Source: Sipunculus nudus | Taxonomy: Eukaryota > Annelida > Sipuncula > Golfingiida > Sipunculidae | Length of the DNA stretch: 64,000 bases | Assembly (NCBI GenBank): GCA_026874595.1 | Contig: CM049313.1 | Coordinates: 40,328,659-40,392,658 of the forward strand | Direction: 5' to 3' | Shown here: piece by piece, positions 36,035-50,470 of the stretch | How the letters are laid out: each line of letters begins with the position of its first letter | Numbering within the stretch: the stretch's first letter is position 1 | The notes under the pieces: generated by a model | Database searches by the model: none | Seen by the model: the letters and a program-made list of their open reading frames with translations, nothing else | Told to the model about the DNA's origin: nothing | Position numbers and translations under genes: made by a program

Positions 36035-39000
36035 CCTGTCACATAGATATGGGTAAAACCCTAACCCTTGAAATACAAAGAGCACACTATGTCAAAGTAA
36101 AACATACCTGTCACATATATATAGGTGAAAGCCTAACCCTTGAATTACAACCTGTGCACACTGTCTCACTCTACAATGTGCCTGTCCCATAGATATGGTT
36201 GAAACCCTAACCCTTGAAATACAAGATGAGCACACTGTGTCACTGGACAATGTGCCTGTTACATAGATATGGCTGAAATTGTAACCCTTGAAATACAAGA
36301 TGAGCACGCTGTGTCACAATATTAAAAATACAGCTGTCATAAAGATATAGGTAAAACCTTAACCCTTGAAATACAAGATGAGTACACTGTGTCACAATAT
36401 TAAGAATATGATAGATATGGGTGAAACCTGAACCCTTGAAATACAAAATGAGCACAGTGTGTCACTGTACAATGTGCCTGTCCCATAGATATGGGTGAAA
36501 CCCTAACCCTTGAAATACAAGATGAGCATACTGTGCCACTGTACAATGTGCCTATCCCATAGATATGGGTGAAACTCTAACCCTTGAAATACAAGATGAG
36601 CAAATTGGTCACTGTTAAATGTGCCTGTCTCATAGGTATGGGTGAAACCCTAACCCTTGAAATACATTATGAGCACACTGTGTCACTGTACAATGTGCCT
36701 GTCCCATATATATGGGTGAAACCCTAACCCTTGAAATACAAGATGAGCATACTGTGTCACTGTACAATGTGCCTGTCACATAGATATAAGTGAAACCCTA
36801 ACCCTTGAAATACAAGATGAACATGCTGTGTCACAATATTAAAAATACAGCTGTCATAAAGATATAAGTAAAACCTAAACCCTTGAAATACAAGATGAGT
36901 ACACTGTGTCACTGTACCATGTGCCTGTCACATAGATATGGGTAAACCCTAACCCTTGAAATACAAGATGAGCACATTGTGTCACTGTACAATATGACTG
37001 TCACATAGATATGAGTGAAACTCTACCCTTGAAATACAAGATGAGCACACTGTGTCACTGTACAGTGTGCCTGTCACATAGATATGAGTGAAACCCTAAC
37101 CCTTAAAATATAAAATAAGCACACTGTCACTGTACCATGTGCCTGTCACATAGATATGGGAAAACCCTAACCCTTGAAATACAAGATGGGCACACTGTCA
37201 CTGTACAATGTGGCTGTCATATAGATATGGATAAAACCCTAACCCTTAAAATACAAGATTAGCACACTGTGTCACTGTACAATGTGCCTGTTACATAGAT
37301 ATGGCTGAAATTGTAACCCTTGCAATACAAGATGAGCATGCTGTGTCACAATATTAAAAATACAGCTGTCATAAACATATAGGTAAACCCTAACCCTTGA
37401 ATACAAGATGAGTACACTGTGTCACAATATTAAAAATATGGCTGTCATATAGATATGGGTGAAACCCTAACCCTTGAAATACAAGATGAGCACACTGTGT
37501 CACTGTACAATGTGCCTGTCACATAGGTATGAATGAAACCCTACCCTTGAAATACAAGATGAGCACCCTGTGTCACTGTACAGTGTGCCTGTCACATAGA
37601 TATGAGTGAAACCCTAACCCTTGAAATGCAAGATGAGCACACTGTTTCACTGTACAATGTGTCTGTCACATAGATATGAGTGAAACCCTAACCCTTGAAA
37701 TACAAGATGAGCACACTGTGTCACTGTACAATGTTCCTGTCACATAGATATGAGTGAAACCCTAACCCTTGAAATACAAGATGAACATGCTGTGTCACAA
37801 TATTAAAAATACAGCTGTCATAAAGATATAAGTAAAACCTTAACCCTTGAAATACAAGATGAGTACACTGTGTCACAATATTAAAAATATGGCTGTCATA
37901 TAGATATAGGTGAAACCCTAACCCTTGAAATACAAGATGAGCACACTGTCACTGTAAAATGTTCCTGTCACATAGATATGAGTGAAACCCTAACCCTTGA
38001 AATACAAGATAAGCACACTGTGTCACTGTACCATGTGCCTGTCACATAGATAAGGGTGAAACCCTAACCCTTGAAATACAAGATGAGCATGCTGTGTCAC
38101 AATATTAAAAAAACAGCTGTCATAAAGATATAGGTAAAACCTTAACCCATGAAATACAAGATGAGTACAATGTGTCACAATATTAAAAATGTGGCTGTCA
38201 TATAGATATGTATAAAACCCTAACCCTTGAAATACAAGATGAACACACTGGTCACAATAGTATATTGCTGGCCAATAGGCCTTTTGTTTAGCTTTTGCCG
38301 AACTGATTTCAAAAGGCTGAATCAAAGTGAATGAGTATCACTGTGAAATGTGCCTTTCACATAGATATGGGTGAAACCCTAACCCTTAAAAAACAAGAAG
38401 AGCACACTGTGTCACTGTACAAAGTGCCTGTTACATAGATACGGCTGAAATTGTAACCCTTGAAATACAAGATGAGCATGCTTTGTCACAATATTAAAAA
38501 TACAGCTGTCATAAAGATATAGGTAAAACCTTAACCCTTGAAATACAAGATGAGTACACTCTGTCACAATATTAAAAATATGGCTGTCATATAGATATGG
38601 GTGAAACCCTAACCCTTGAATACAAAATGAGCACACTGTGTCACTGTACCATGTGCCTGTCACATAGATATGGGTAAACCCTAACCCTTGAAATACAAGA
38701 TGAGCACACTGTGTCACTGTACAATGTGACTGTCACATAGATATGAGTGAAACCCTACCCTTGAAATTCAAGATAAGCACACTGTGTCACTGTACAGTGT
38801 GCCTGTCACATAGATATGAGTGAAACCCTAACCCTTAAAATATAAAATAAGCACACTGTCACTGTACCATGTGCCTGTCACATAGATATGGGTAAACCCT
38901 AACCCTTGAAATACAAGATGGGCACACTGTCACTGTACAATGTGGCTGTCATATAGATATGGATAAAACCCTAACCCTTAAAATACAAGATGAGCACACT

Positions 39001-42000
39001 GTGTCACTGTACAATGTGCCTGTTACATAGATATGGCTGAAATTGTAACCCTTGAAATACAAGATGAGCATGCTGTGTCACAATATTAAAAATACAGCTG
39101 TCATAAAGATATAGGTAAACCCTAACCCTTGAAATACAAGATGAGTACACTGTGTCACAATATTTAAAATATGGCTGTCATATAGATATGGGTGAAACCC
39201 TAACCCTTGAAATACAAAATGAGCACAATGTCACTGTACCTTGTGCCTGTCACATAGATATGGGTAAACCCTAACCCTTGAAATACAAATGAGCACACTG
39301 TGTCACTGTACAATGTTCCTGTCACATAGATATGAGTGAAACCCTAAGCCTTGAAATACAAGATGAGCACACTGTGTCATTGTACCATGTGCCTGTCACA
39401 TAGATAAGGGTGAAACCCTAAGCCTTGAAATACAAGATGAGCATGCTGTGTCACAATGTTAAAAATATGGCTGTCATATAGATATAGGTGAAACCCTAAC
39501 CCTTGAAATACAAGATGAGCTTACCGTTTCACAATGCAATGTGGCTGTCATATAGATATGGATAAAACCCTAACCCTTGAAATACAAGATGAACACACTA
39601 GTCACAATAGTATATTGCTGGTTAAAAGGCTTTTTGTTTAGCTTTTGCCGAACTGATTTCAAAAGGCTGAATCAAAGTGAATGAGTATCACTGTGAAATG
39701 TGTCTTTCACATAGATATGGATGAAACCCTAACCCTTAAAATACAAGATAAGCACATGTGTGTTACTGTACAATGTGCCTGTTACATAGATATGGCTGAA
39801 ATTGTAACCCTTGAAATACAAGATGAGCATGCTGTGTCACAATATTAAAAATACAGCTGTCATAAAGATATAGTTAAAACCTTAACCCTTGAAATACAAG
39901 ATGAGTACACTGTGTCCGATATTAAAAATATGGCTGTCATATAGATATGGGTGAAACCCTAACCCTTGAAATACAAAATGAGCACACTGTGTCACTGTAC
40001 CATGTGCCTGTCACTTAGATATGGGGAAACCCTAACCCTTGAAATACAAGATGAGCACACTGTGTCACTGTACAATGTGCCTGTCACATAGATATGAATG
40101 AAACCCTAACCTTGAAATACAAGATGAGCACCCTGTGTCACTGTACAGTGTGCCTGTCACATAGATATGAGTGAGACCCTAACCCTTGAAATGCAAGATG
40201 AGCACACTGTTTCACTGTACAATGTGTCTTTCACATAGGTATGAGTGAAACCCTAACCCTTGAAATACAAGATGAGCACACTGTGTCACTGTAGAACGTG
40301 CCTGTTACATAGATATGAGTGAAACCCTAACCCTTGAAATACAAGATGAGCACACTGTGTCATTGTACAATGTGCCTGTTACATAGATATGGCTGAAATT
40401 GTAACCCTTGAAATACAAGATGAGTACACTGTGTCACAATATTAAAAATATGATAGATATGGGTGAAACCCTAACCCTTGAAATACAAAATGAGCACACT
40501 TAGTCACTGTACCATGTGCCTGTCACATAGATATGGGTAAACCCTAACCCTTGAAATACAAGATGAGCACACTGTGTCACTGTACAATGTGCCTGTCACA
40601 TAGATGTGAGTGAAACCCTAACCCTTGAAATACAAGATGAGCACACTGTGTCACTGTAGAACGTGTCTGTTACATAGATATGAGTAAAACCCTAACCCTT
40701 GAAATACAAGATGAGCACACTCTGTCACTGCACAATGTGCCTGTCACATAGATATGAGTGAAACCCTAACCCTTGAAATACAAGATGAGCACACTGTGTC
40801 ACTGTACCATGTGCCTGTTACATAGATATGGCTGAAATTGTAACCTTTGAAATACAAGATGAGCACGCTGTGTCACAATATTAAAAATACAGCTGTCATA
40901 AAGATGTAGGTAAAACCTTAACCCTTGAAATACAAAATGAGCACACTGTGTCACAGTACCATGTGCCTGTCACATAGATATGGGTAAACCCTAACCCTTG
41001 AAATACAAGATGAGCACACTGTGTCACTGTACAATGTGCCTGTCACATAGATATGAGTGAAACCCTAACCCTTGAAATACAAGATGAGCACACTGTGTCA
41101 CTGTAGAACGTGCCTGTTACATAGATATGAGTGAAACCCTAACCCTTGAAATACAAGATGAGCACACTGTGTCACTGCACAATGTGCCTGTCACATAGAT
41201 ATGAGTGAAACCCTAACCCTTGAAATACAAGATGAGCACACAGTGTCACTGTACCATGTGCCTGTTACGTAGATATGGCTGAAATTGTAACCCTTCAAAT
41301 ACAAGATGAGCACGCTGTGTCACAATATTAAAAATACAGCTGTCATAAAGATGTAGTTAAAACCTTAACCCTTGAAATACAAGATGAGCACACTGTGTCA
41401 CTGTACAATGTTCCTGTCACTTAGATATGAGTGAAACCCTAACCCTTGAAATACAAGATGAGCACACTTTGTCACTGTACCATGTGCCTGTTACATAGAT
41501 ATGGCTGAAATTGAAACCCTTGAAATACAAGATGAGCACGCTGTGTCACTGGACAATGTGCCTGTTACATAGATATGGCTGAAATTGTAACCCTTGAAAT
41601 ACAAGATGAGTACACTGTGTCACAATATTAAAAATATGGCTGTCATATAGATATAGGTGAAACCCTTACCCTTGAAATACAAGACTAGCTTACCGTGTCA
41701 CTGTACAATGTGACTGTCACATAGATATGGGTGTAAACCTTAACCCTTGAAATACAAGATGAGCATACTGTATCACAATATTAAAAATATGGCTGTCATA
41801 TAGATATAGGTGAAACCCTAACCCTTGAAATACAAGATGAGCACACTGTGTCACTGTACAATGCTTGTCACATAGATATGAGTGAAACCCTAACCCTTGA
41901 AATACAAGATCGGCATACTGTGTCACAATATTAAAATATGGCTGTCAAATAGATACAGGTGAAACCCTAACCCTTGAAATACAAGATGAGCTGCTGTGTC

Positions 42001-45000
42001 ACGATATTAAAAAAATGGCTGTCATATAGATATGGGTGAAACCCTAACCCTTGAAATACAAAATGAGCACACTGTCACTGTACCATGTGCCTGTCACATA
42101 GATATGGGTAAACCCTAACCCTTGAAATACAAGATGAGCACACTGTGTCACTGTACCATGTGCCTGTCACATAGATAAGGGTGAAACCCTAACCCTTAAA
42201 ATACAAGATGAGCATGCTGTGTCACAATATTAAAAATACAGCTGTCATAAAGATGTAGGTAAAACCTTAACCCTTGAAATACAAGATGAGTACACTGTGT
42301 CACAATATTAAAAATATGGCTGTCATATAGATATCGGTGAAACCCTAACCCTTGAAATACAAGACGAGCTTACCGTTTCACAATACAATGTGGCTGTCAT
42401 AAAAATATGGATAAAACCCTAACCCTTGAAATACAAGATGAACACACTAGTCACAATAGTATATTGCTGGCCAATAGGCCTTTTGTTTAGCTTTTGACGA
42501 ATTGATTTCAAAAGGCTGAATCAAAGTGAATGAGTATCACTGTGAAATGTGCCTTTCACATAGATATGGGTGAAACCCTAACCCTTAAAATACAAGATGA
42601 GCACACTGTGTCACTGGACAATGTGCCTGTTACATAGATATGGCTGAAATTGTAACCCTTGAAATACAAGATGAGCACGCTGTGTCACAATATTAAAAAT
42701 ACAGCTGTCATAAAGAAATAGGTAAAACCTTAACCCTTGAAATACAAGATGAGTACACTGTGTCACAATATTAAAAATATGATAGATATTGGTGAAACCC
42801 TAACCCTTGAAATACAAAATGAGCACACTGTATCACTGTACCATGTGCCTGTCACATAGATATGGGGAAACTCTAACCCTTGAAATACAAGATGAGCACA
42901 CTGTGTCACTGTACAATGTGCCTGTCACATAGATATGAATGAAACCCTACCCATGAAATACAAGATGAGCACCCTGTGTCACTGTACAGTGTGCCTGTCA
43001 CATAGATATGAGTGAAACCCTAACCATTGAAATGCAAGATTAGCACACTGTTTCACTGTACAATGTGCCTGTCACATAGATATGAGTGAAACCCTAACCC
43101 TTCAAATACAAGATGAGCACACTGTGTCACTGTAGAAAGTGCCTGTTACATAGATATGGGTGAAACCCTAACCCTTGAAATACAAGATGAGCACACTGTG
43201 TCACAATATTAAAAATACAGCTGTCATAAAGATGTAGGTAAAACCTTAACCCTTGAAATACAAGATGAGTACACTGTGTCACAATATTAAAAATATGGCT
43301 GTCATATAGATATAGGTGAAACCCTAACCCTTGAAATACAAGAAGAGCTTACCGTGTCACTGTACAATGTTACTGTCACATAGATATGGGTGTAAACCTT
43401 AACCCTTGAAATACAAGATGAGCATACTGTATCACAATATTAAAAATATGGCTGTCATATAGATATAGGTAAAACCTTAACCCTTGAAATACAAGATGAG
43501 CACACTGTGTCACTGTACAATGTGCCTGTTTCATAGATGTGGCTGAAATTGTAACCCTTGAAATACAAGATGAGCTGCTGTGTCACAATATTAAAAATAC
43601 AGCTGTCATAAAGATATAGGTAAAACCTTAACCCTTGAAATACAAGATCGGCATACTGTGTCACAATATTAAAATATGGCTGTCAAATAGATACAGGTGA
43701 AACCCTAACCCTTGAAATACAAGATGAGCTTACCGTTTCACAATACAATGTGGCTGTCATATAGATATGGATAAAACCCTAACCCTTAAAATACAAGATG
43801 AGCACAGTGTCACTGTACAATGTGCCTGTTACATAGATGTGGCTGAAATTGTAACCCTTGAAATACAAGATGAGCTGCTGTGTCACAATATTAAAAATAC
43901 AGCTGTCATAAAGATATAGGTAAAACCTTAACCCTTGAAATACAAGATGAGTACAGTGTCACGATATTAAAAATATGGCTGTCATATAGATATGGGTGAA
44001 ACCCTAACCCTTGAAATACAAAATGAGCACACTGTCACTGTACCATGTGCCTGTCACATAGATATGGGTAAACCCTAACTCTTGAAATACAAATGAGCAC
44101 ACTGTGTCACTGTACAATGTGCCTGTCACATAGATAGGTAAAACCCTAACCCTTTAAATACAAGATGAGCACACTGTGTCACTGTACAATGTGCCTGTTA
44201 CATAGATATGGCTGAAATTGTAACGCTTGAAATACAAGATGAGCATGCTGTGTCACAATACTAAAAATCCAGCTGTCATAAAGATATAGGTAAAACCTTA
44301 ACCCTTGAAATACAAGATGAGTACACTGGGTCACAATATTAAAAATATGGGTGTCATATAGATATAGGTGAAACCCTAACCCTTGAAATACAAAATGAGC
44401 ACACTGTGTCACTGTACAGTCTGCCTGTCAAATAGATAAGTAAAACCCTAACCCTTGAAATACAAGATGAGCACACTGTGTCACTGTACAATGTGCCTGT
44501 CACATAGATATGGGTAAACCCTAACCCTTGAAATACAAGATGAGCACACTGTGTCACTGTACCATGTGCCTGTCACATAGATATGGGTAAACCCTAACCC
44601 TTGAAATACAAGATGAGCACACTGTGTCACTGTACAATGTGTCTGTCACATAGATATGGCTGAAATTGTAACCCTTGAAATACAAGATGTGCATACTGTG
44701 TCACAATATTAAAATAATGGCTGTCATAAAGATATAGGTGAAACCCTAACCCTTGAAATACAAGATGAGCACACTGTGTCACTGTACAGTCTGCCTGTCA
44801 AATAGATAAGTAAAACCCTAACCCTTGAAATACAAGATGAGCACACTGTGTCACTGTACAATGTGCCTGTCACATAGATATGGGTAAACCCTAACCCTTG
44901 AAATACAAGATGAGCACACTGTGTCACTGTACCATGTGCCTGTCACATAGATATGGGTAAACCCTAACCCTTGAAATACAAGATGAGCACACTGTGTCAC

Positions 45001-48000
45001 TGTACAATGTGCCTGTCACATAGATATGGCTGAAATTGTAACCCTTGAAATACAAGATGTGCATACTGTGTCACAATATTAAAATAATGGCTGTCATATA
45101 GATATAGGTGAAACCCTAACCATTGAATTACAAGAAGAGCACACTGTCACTGTACAATGTGCCTGTCACATAGATATGAGTGAAACCCTTACCCTTAAAA
45201 TACAAGATGAGCACACTGTGTCACTGTACCATGTGCCTGTCACATAGATAAGGGTGAAACCCTAACCCTTGAAATACAAGATGAGCATGCTGTGTCACAA
45301 TATTAAAAATACAGCTGTCATAAAGATGTAGGTAAAACCTTAACCCTTGAAATACAAGATGAGTACACTGTGTCACAATATTAAAAATATGGCTGTCATA
45401 TAGATATAGGTGAAACCCTTACCCTTGAAATACAAGACGAGCTTCCCGTTTCACAATACAATGTGGCTGTCATAAAGATATGGATAAAACCCTAACCCTT
45501 GAAATACAAGATGAACACACTAGTCACAATAGTATATTGCTGGCCAATAGGCCTTTTGTTTAGCTTTTGACGAACTGATTTCAAAAGGCTGAATCAAAGT
45601 GAATGAGTATCACTGTGAAATGTGCCTTTCACATAGATATGGGTGAAACCCTAACCCTTAAAATACAAGATGAGCACACTGTGTCACTGTACAATGTGCC
45701 TGTTACACAGATATGGCTGAAATTGTAACCCTTGAAATACAAGATGAGCACGCTGTGTCACAATATTAAAAATACAGCTGTCATAAAGATATAGGTAAAA
45801 CCTTAACCCTTGAAATACAAGATGAGTATACTGTGTCACAATATTAAAAATATGATAGATATGGGTGAAACCCTAACCCTTGAAATACAAAATGATCACA
45901 CTGTGTCACTGTACCATTTTCCTGTCACATAGATATGGGTAAACCCTTACCCTTGAAATACAAGATGAGCACACTGTGTCAGTGTACAATGCTACTGTCA
46001 CATAGATATGGCTGAAATTGTAATCCTTGAAAATAAAGATGTGCATACTGTGTCACAATATTAAAAATATGGCTGTCATATAGATATAGGTGAAACCCTA
46101 AACCTTGAAATAAAAGATGAGCACACTGTGTCACTGTACAGTGTGCCTGTCACATAGATATAAGTGAAACCCTAACCCTTGAAATACAATATGAGCACAC
46201 TGTGTCACAATATTAAATATATGGCTGTCATATAGATATAGGTGAAACCCTAACCCTTGAAATACAAGATGAGCTTACCGTTTCACAATACATTGGGCTG
46301 TCATATAGATATGGATAAAACCCTAACCCTTGAAATACAAAATGAACACACTAGTCACAATAGTATATTGCTGGTTAATAGGCCTTTTGTTTGGCTTTTG
46401 CCGAACTGATTATAGAAGGCTGAATCAAAGTGAATGAGTATCACTGTGAAATGTGCCTTTCACATAGATATGGGTGAAACCCTAACCCTTTAAATACAAG
46501 ATGAGCACACTGTGTCACTGTACAATGTGCCTGTTACATAGATATGGCTGAAATTGTAACCCTTGAAATACAAGATGAGCATGCTGTGTCAAAATATTAA
46601 AAATACAGCTGTCATAAAGATACAGGTAAAACCTTAACCTTTGAAATACAAGATGAGTACACTGTGTCAAAATATTAAAAATATGGCTTTCATATAGATA
46701 TGGGTGAAACCCTAACCCTTGAAATACAAAATGAGCACACTGTGTCACTGTACCATGTGCCTGTCACATAGATATGGGTAAACCTTAACCCTTGAAATAC
46801 AAGATGAGCACACTGTGTCACTGTACAATGTGCCTGTCACATAGATATGGCTGAAATTGTAACCCTTGAAATACAAGATGTGCATACTGTGTCACAATAT
46901 TAAAATAATGGCTGTCATATAGATATAGGTGAAACCCTAACCCTTGAAATACAAGATGAGCATGCTGTGTCAAAATATTAAAAATACAGCTGTCATAAAG
47001 ATACAGGTAAAACCTTAACCTTTGAAATACAAGATGAGTACACTGTGTCAAAATATTAAAAATATGGCTTTCATATAGATATGGGTGAAACCCTAACCCT
47101 TAAAATACAAAATGAGCACACTGTGTCACTGTACCATGTGCCTGTCACATAGATATGGGTAAACCTTAACCCTTGAAATACAAAATGAGCACACTGTGTC
47201 ACTGTACAATGTGCCTGTCACATACATATGGCTGAAATTGTAACCCTTGAAATACAAGATGTGCATACTGTGTCACAATATTAAAATAATGGCTGTCATA
47301 TAGATATAGGTGAAACCCTAACCCTTGAAATACAAGATGAGCACACTGTGTCACTGTACAGTGTGCCTGTCACATAGATAAGTAAAACCCTAACCCTTGA
47401 AATACAAGATGAGCACACTATGTCACTGTACAATGTGCCTGTTACATAGATATGGGTAAACCCTAACCCTTGAAATACAAGATGAGCACAGTGTCACTGT
47501 ACCATGTGCCTGTCACATAGATATGGGTAAACCGTAACCCTTGAAATACAAGATGAGCACACTGTGACACTGTACAATGTGCCTGTCACATAGATATGGC
47601 TGAAATTGTAACCCTTGAAATACAAGATGTGCATTCTGTGTCACAATATTAAAATAATGGCTGTCATATAGATATAGGTGAAACCCTAACCCTTGAAATA
47701 CAAGAAGAGCACACTGTCACTGTACAATGTGCCTGTCACATAGATATGAGTGAAACCCTAACCCTTAAAATACAAGATGCGAACACTGTGTCACTGTACA
47801 ATGTGCCTGTCACATAGATATGGGTGTAACCTTAACCCTTGAAATACAAGATGAGCATACTGTATCACAATATTAAAAATATGGCTGTCATATAGATATA
47901 GGTGAAACCCTAACCCTTGAAATACAAGATGAGCACACTGTGTCACTGTACAATGTGCCTGTCACATAGATATGGCTGAAATTGTAACCCTTGAAATACA

Positions 48001-48625
48001 AGATGAGAATACTGTGTGACAATATTAAAATATGGCTGTCATATAGATATGGGTGAAACCCTAACCCTTGAAATACAAGATGAGCTTACCGTTTCACAAT
48101 ACAATGTGGCTGTCATATAGATATGGATAAAACCGTAACCCTTGAAATACATGATGAACACACTAGTCACAAAAGTATGTTTGCTGGCCAATAGGCCTTT
48201 TGTTTGGCTTTTGCCGAACTGATTTCAAAAGGCTGAATCAAAGTGAATGAGTATCACTGTGAAATGTGCCTTTCACATAGATATGGGTGAAACCCTAACC
48301 CTTAAAATACAAGATGAGCACACTGTGTCACTGTACAATGTGCCTGTTACATAGATATTGGTAAAACCCTTATCCTTGAAATACAAGATGAACATACAGC
48401 GTGACAGTGATATGTGATTATCAGACATGGGTAAACCCCTAGCCCTTGAAATACAACATGATCACACTGTGTCACAGTAACCTGTGCCTGTCACATAGAT
48501 ATAGTTGATACCCTATCCTTTGAATTACAAGATGATCGTACTGTAACACAGTTAAATGTGGCTGTTAAATAGATATTGGTGAAACCCTAACCCTTGAAAT
48601 ACAAGATGAGCACACTGTCAGAGTT
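36035..48625 (+). repeat. Satellite 3: 12.6-kb array of 74/78-bp monomers with a telomere-like core
   Basis: Roughly 165 monomers share a CATAGATATGGGTGAAAC head, AACCCTAACCCTTGAAATAC and GAGCACACTGTGTCAC. Two length classes exist. A 74-bp class ends CACTGTACAATGTGCCTG (checked at 41043, 41117 and 41191). A 78-bp class has CACAATATTAAAAATA before GGCTG or CAGCTG. They form recurring blocks: a GGCTGAAATTGTAACCC variant, then a CTGTCATAAAGATATAGG variant, then a CTGTCATATAGATATGG variant, then one or more 74-bp monomers. AACCCTAACCCT equals two units of the animal telomere repeat (minus strand TTAGGG). Minus-strand frames of 67-101 codons come from the 78-bp (26-codon) class and are not genes. 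Confidence 0.95.
38250..38345 (+). repeat. Recurrent non-satellite segment within satellite 3 (first of six)
   Basis: About 95-105 bp unrelated to the monomer, with TATATTGCTGGCCAATAGGCC, GCTTTTGCCGAACTGATTTC and GAATCAAAGTGAATGAGTATC. The same segment recurs with its TATATTGCTGG at 39611, 42460, 45532, 46363 and 48176 (last one altered), always between an AACACACTAGTCACAATAG-type left side and a GTGCCTTTCACATAG-type right side. Confidence 0.9.
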
Positions 48626-48639
48626 AAATATGCCTTTAC

Positions 48640-49980
48640 TGAAACACTGTTGCTCAGAGGCTATGTAGAATTATGAGATAACTATGTTGCTGTTGATTTA
48701 TAACTTTATTGAAAAAGAATATATGTGTTCTCACTTCTGACCACCATGTTTTTTGCACAGTTCTGATCAAAATCATGCATGTAGCCTTCTGTCTGAACGA
48801 AAGTATATGTGTAAAAGGAGCAATATACACAATATTTTGTGTACATAGGTAATAATACGCACAGTATCAGGTAAATAGTACAAACTATGCAGGATATCAT
48901 GCAAACCGTAGTGTGCATGCCTGATGCCATGCATATAGCCTCAGGCAAGTAATTTTGACTGGGTGATATATGAAGGCTTTGAAGCTACCATTTAGAAAAC
49001 AACCTGGTAATGAAGTAATGTGGACCATGAACTGATTCACAAACCATGTTAGTATGTCAGCATGGTGTGGGTAAGATACTGCAATTAAAGTAGAGGCTCA
49101 AGTTTCGCTGTGCTGCAGAACAAGTCATTCAGCTTTGTTGAATTAAAGACTGGTAGGAATACAAGCAGTCCCAAGTATACAGAATTAAGAGTTTGATGAG
49201 GGTGCACCACTCATTTAATAAGTATCATACTAATATTAATATTGATTACATGATAATTTGAGAGTGGTTAAGATAGGGCTTCAACCACATTTTATCCCAA
49301 GTTATTCCATTCTACGACTGTTCTAAGGGGAAAATGGTTATTAAAAGGGTCCTGTTATCCTACCTGCATGGTATGATGAAACTTCCATGCTAATTTTTAG
49401 TGGGTGCCACCTCATGGACATTTGCCAAAAATAATTTATTACCCAAATTTGGGCCCTAAAATTGACCCTCTGCTGTCTCTTATGATATTCATTTGAATTG
49501 TTGTAAACACACATTTTTTTACATGTTGATAAATTCTGTTTTGGTCTGTTCCATACCTTAAAATTTCTATATAACTTTCCTGTTTTCACTTGTAGAATCT
49601 TTAAAAAAAATATACCACTGACCATTTTAAGAATCAAATATTATAAAATCCCATCTCAGTTATCGGTTTTAAAGTGATCATTATGCTGACATAGTGATCC
49701 TTAGTAGCTGGCAAAGCCAAGATGCTGAAAAATAATTTGTACCAAAACTTGAGGTTCAAAATTGGGGTGTGGGGGGGGGGGGGGTCGTCTGATACATGGG
49801 GTGTCTTATACAAAAGTAAATACAGTAATGCTAGTTTCTTTTTCCTAATCTGTTGATACTGATACTCATGGTTAGGTCTTTTAATTGAAATACACTGATT
49901 GATGCTTGGTTACAGGTAAACATACTCATAAAGCTAAAATATGCATTTATTGACAAAATGAAGTGTACTACTAGGCCATA
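48640..49980. other. AT-rich spacer after satellite 3
   Basis: A poly-G run of 14 lies at 49771-49784. Open frames of 80-98 codons on the minus strand have no recognisable domain. Confidence 0.5.
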
Positions 49981-49984
49981 TGCT

Positions 49985-50470
49985 TATTTTTGGTGACTGT
50001 TGGAACTATTGATGCCTGTCAGAAAAGTAGGACCTTCATACACACTGTTATGTCTGTACTGTCATTGAATGTCAAAGCTGTCGGGGGGGGGGGGGGGGGT
50101 TTCTTAGAACATTTAGACCTTTATACTACCAGAGGATATGCTTCCTGCAGGAACTGTCGGCGGCCTATCAGAGCAGTAAGACCTTCATATTGCTAGTTTA
50201 TATGATCACTGTTGGTGACTGTCAGAGCTGTAGGAGATCTCACAGAACAGTAACACCTTCATATTGCTGCATTATATGCTCACTGTCAGTGACTGTCAGA
50301 ACTGTTCGAGGCTTCTCAGGACAGTAACACCTTCATACTACCAGATGATATGCTTACTGTTGGTGACTGTTGGAACTGTCAGAGGCCTCTCAAAACAGTA
50401 AGACCTTCATAATATTACTACTTTATATGTTCTCTAGCTCGCAACCACTGACTCTCGGAGGCCTCTAAGA
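49985..50470 (+). repeat. 74-bp tandem repeat, about six copies
   Basis: CAGTAA(G/C)ACCTTCATA starts at 50174, 50248, 50322 and 50396, exactly 74 bp apart, with GGTGACTGT(T/C) and GAACTGT in each unit. Two earlier diverged copies carry a G17 run at 50083-50099. The sequence is unrelated to satellite 3 although the period is the same. Confidence 0.88.

Noticed and set aside
35821-36192. 123-codon plus-strand frame at the start of satellite 3
   Set aside because: It runs into satellite monomers. The non-satellite first part has no recognisable domain or splice context.
35858-47051. Minus-strand frames of 67-101 codons with repeated LVFQGL(G/R)FHPYLY segments, resembling a 26-residue repeat protein
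   Set aside because: The frames arise because the 78-bp monomer is a multiple of three. They end wherever a 74-bp monomer intervenes, have no consistent start context and are never longer than 101 codons.
36035-48625. CRISPR-like array
   Set aside because: Repeats are 74-78 bp head-to-tail monomers without unique spacers, in a eukaryotic context. This is a satellite.
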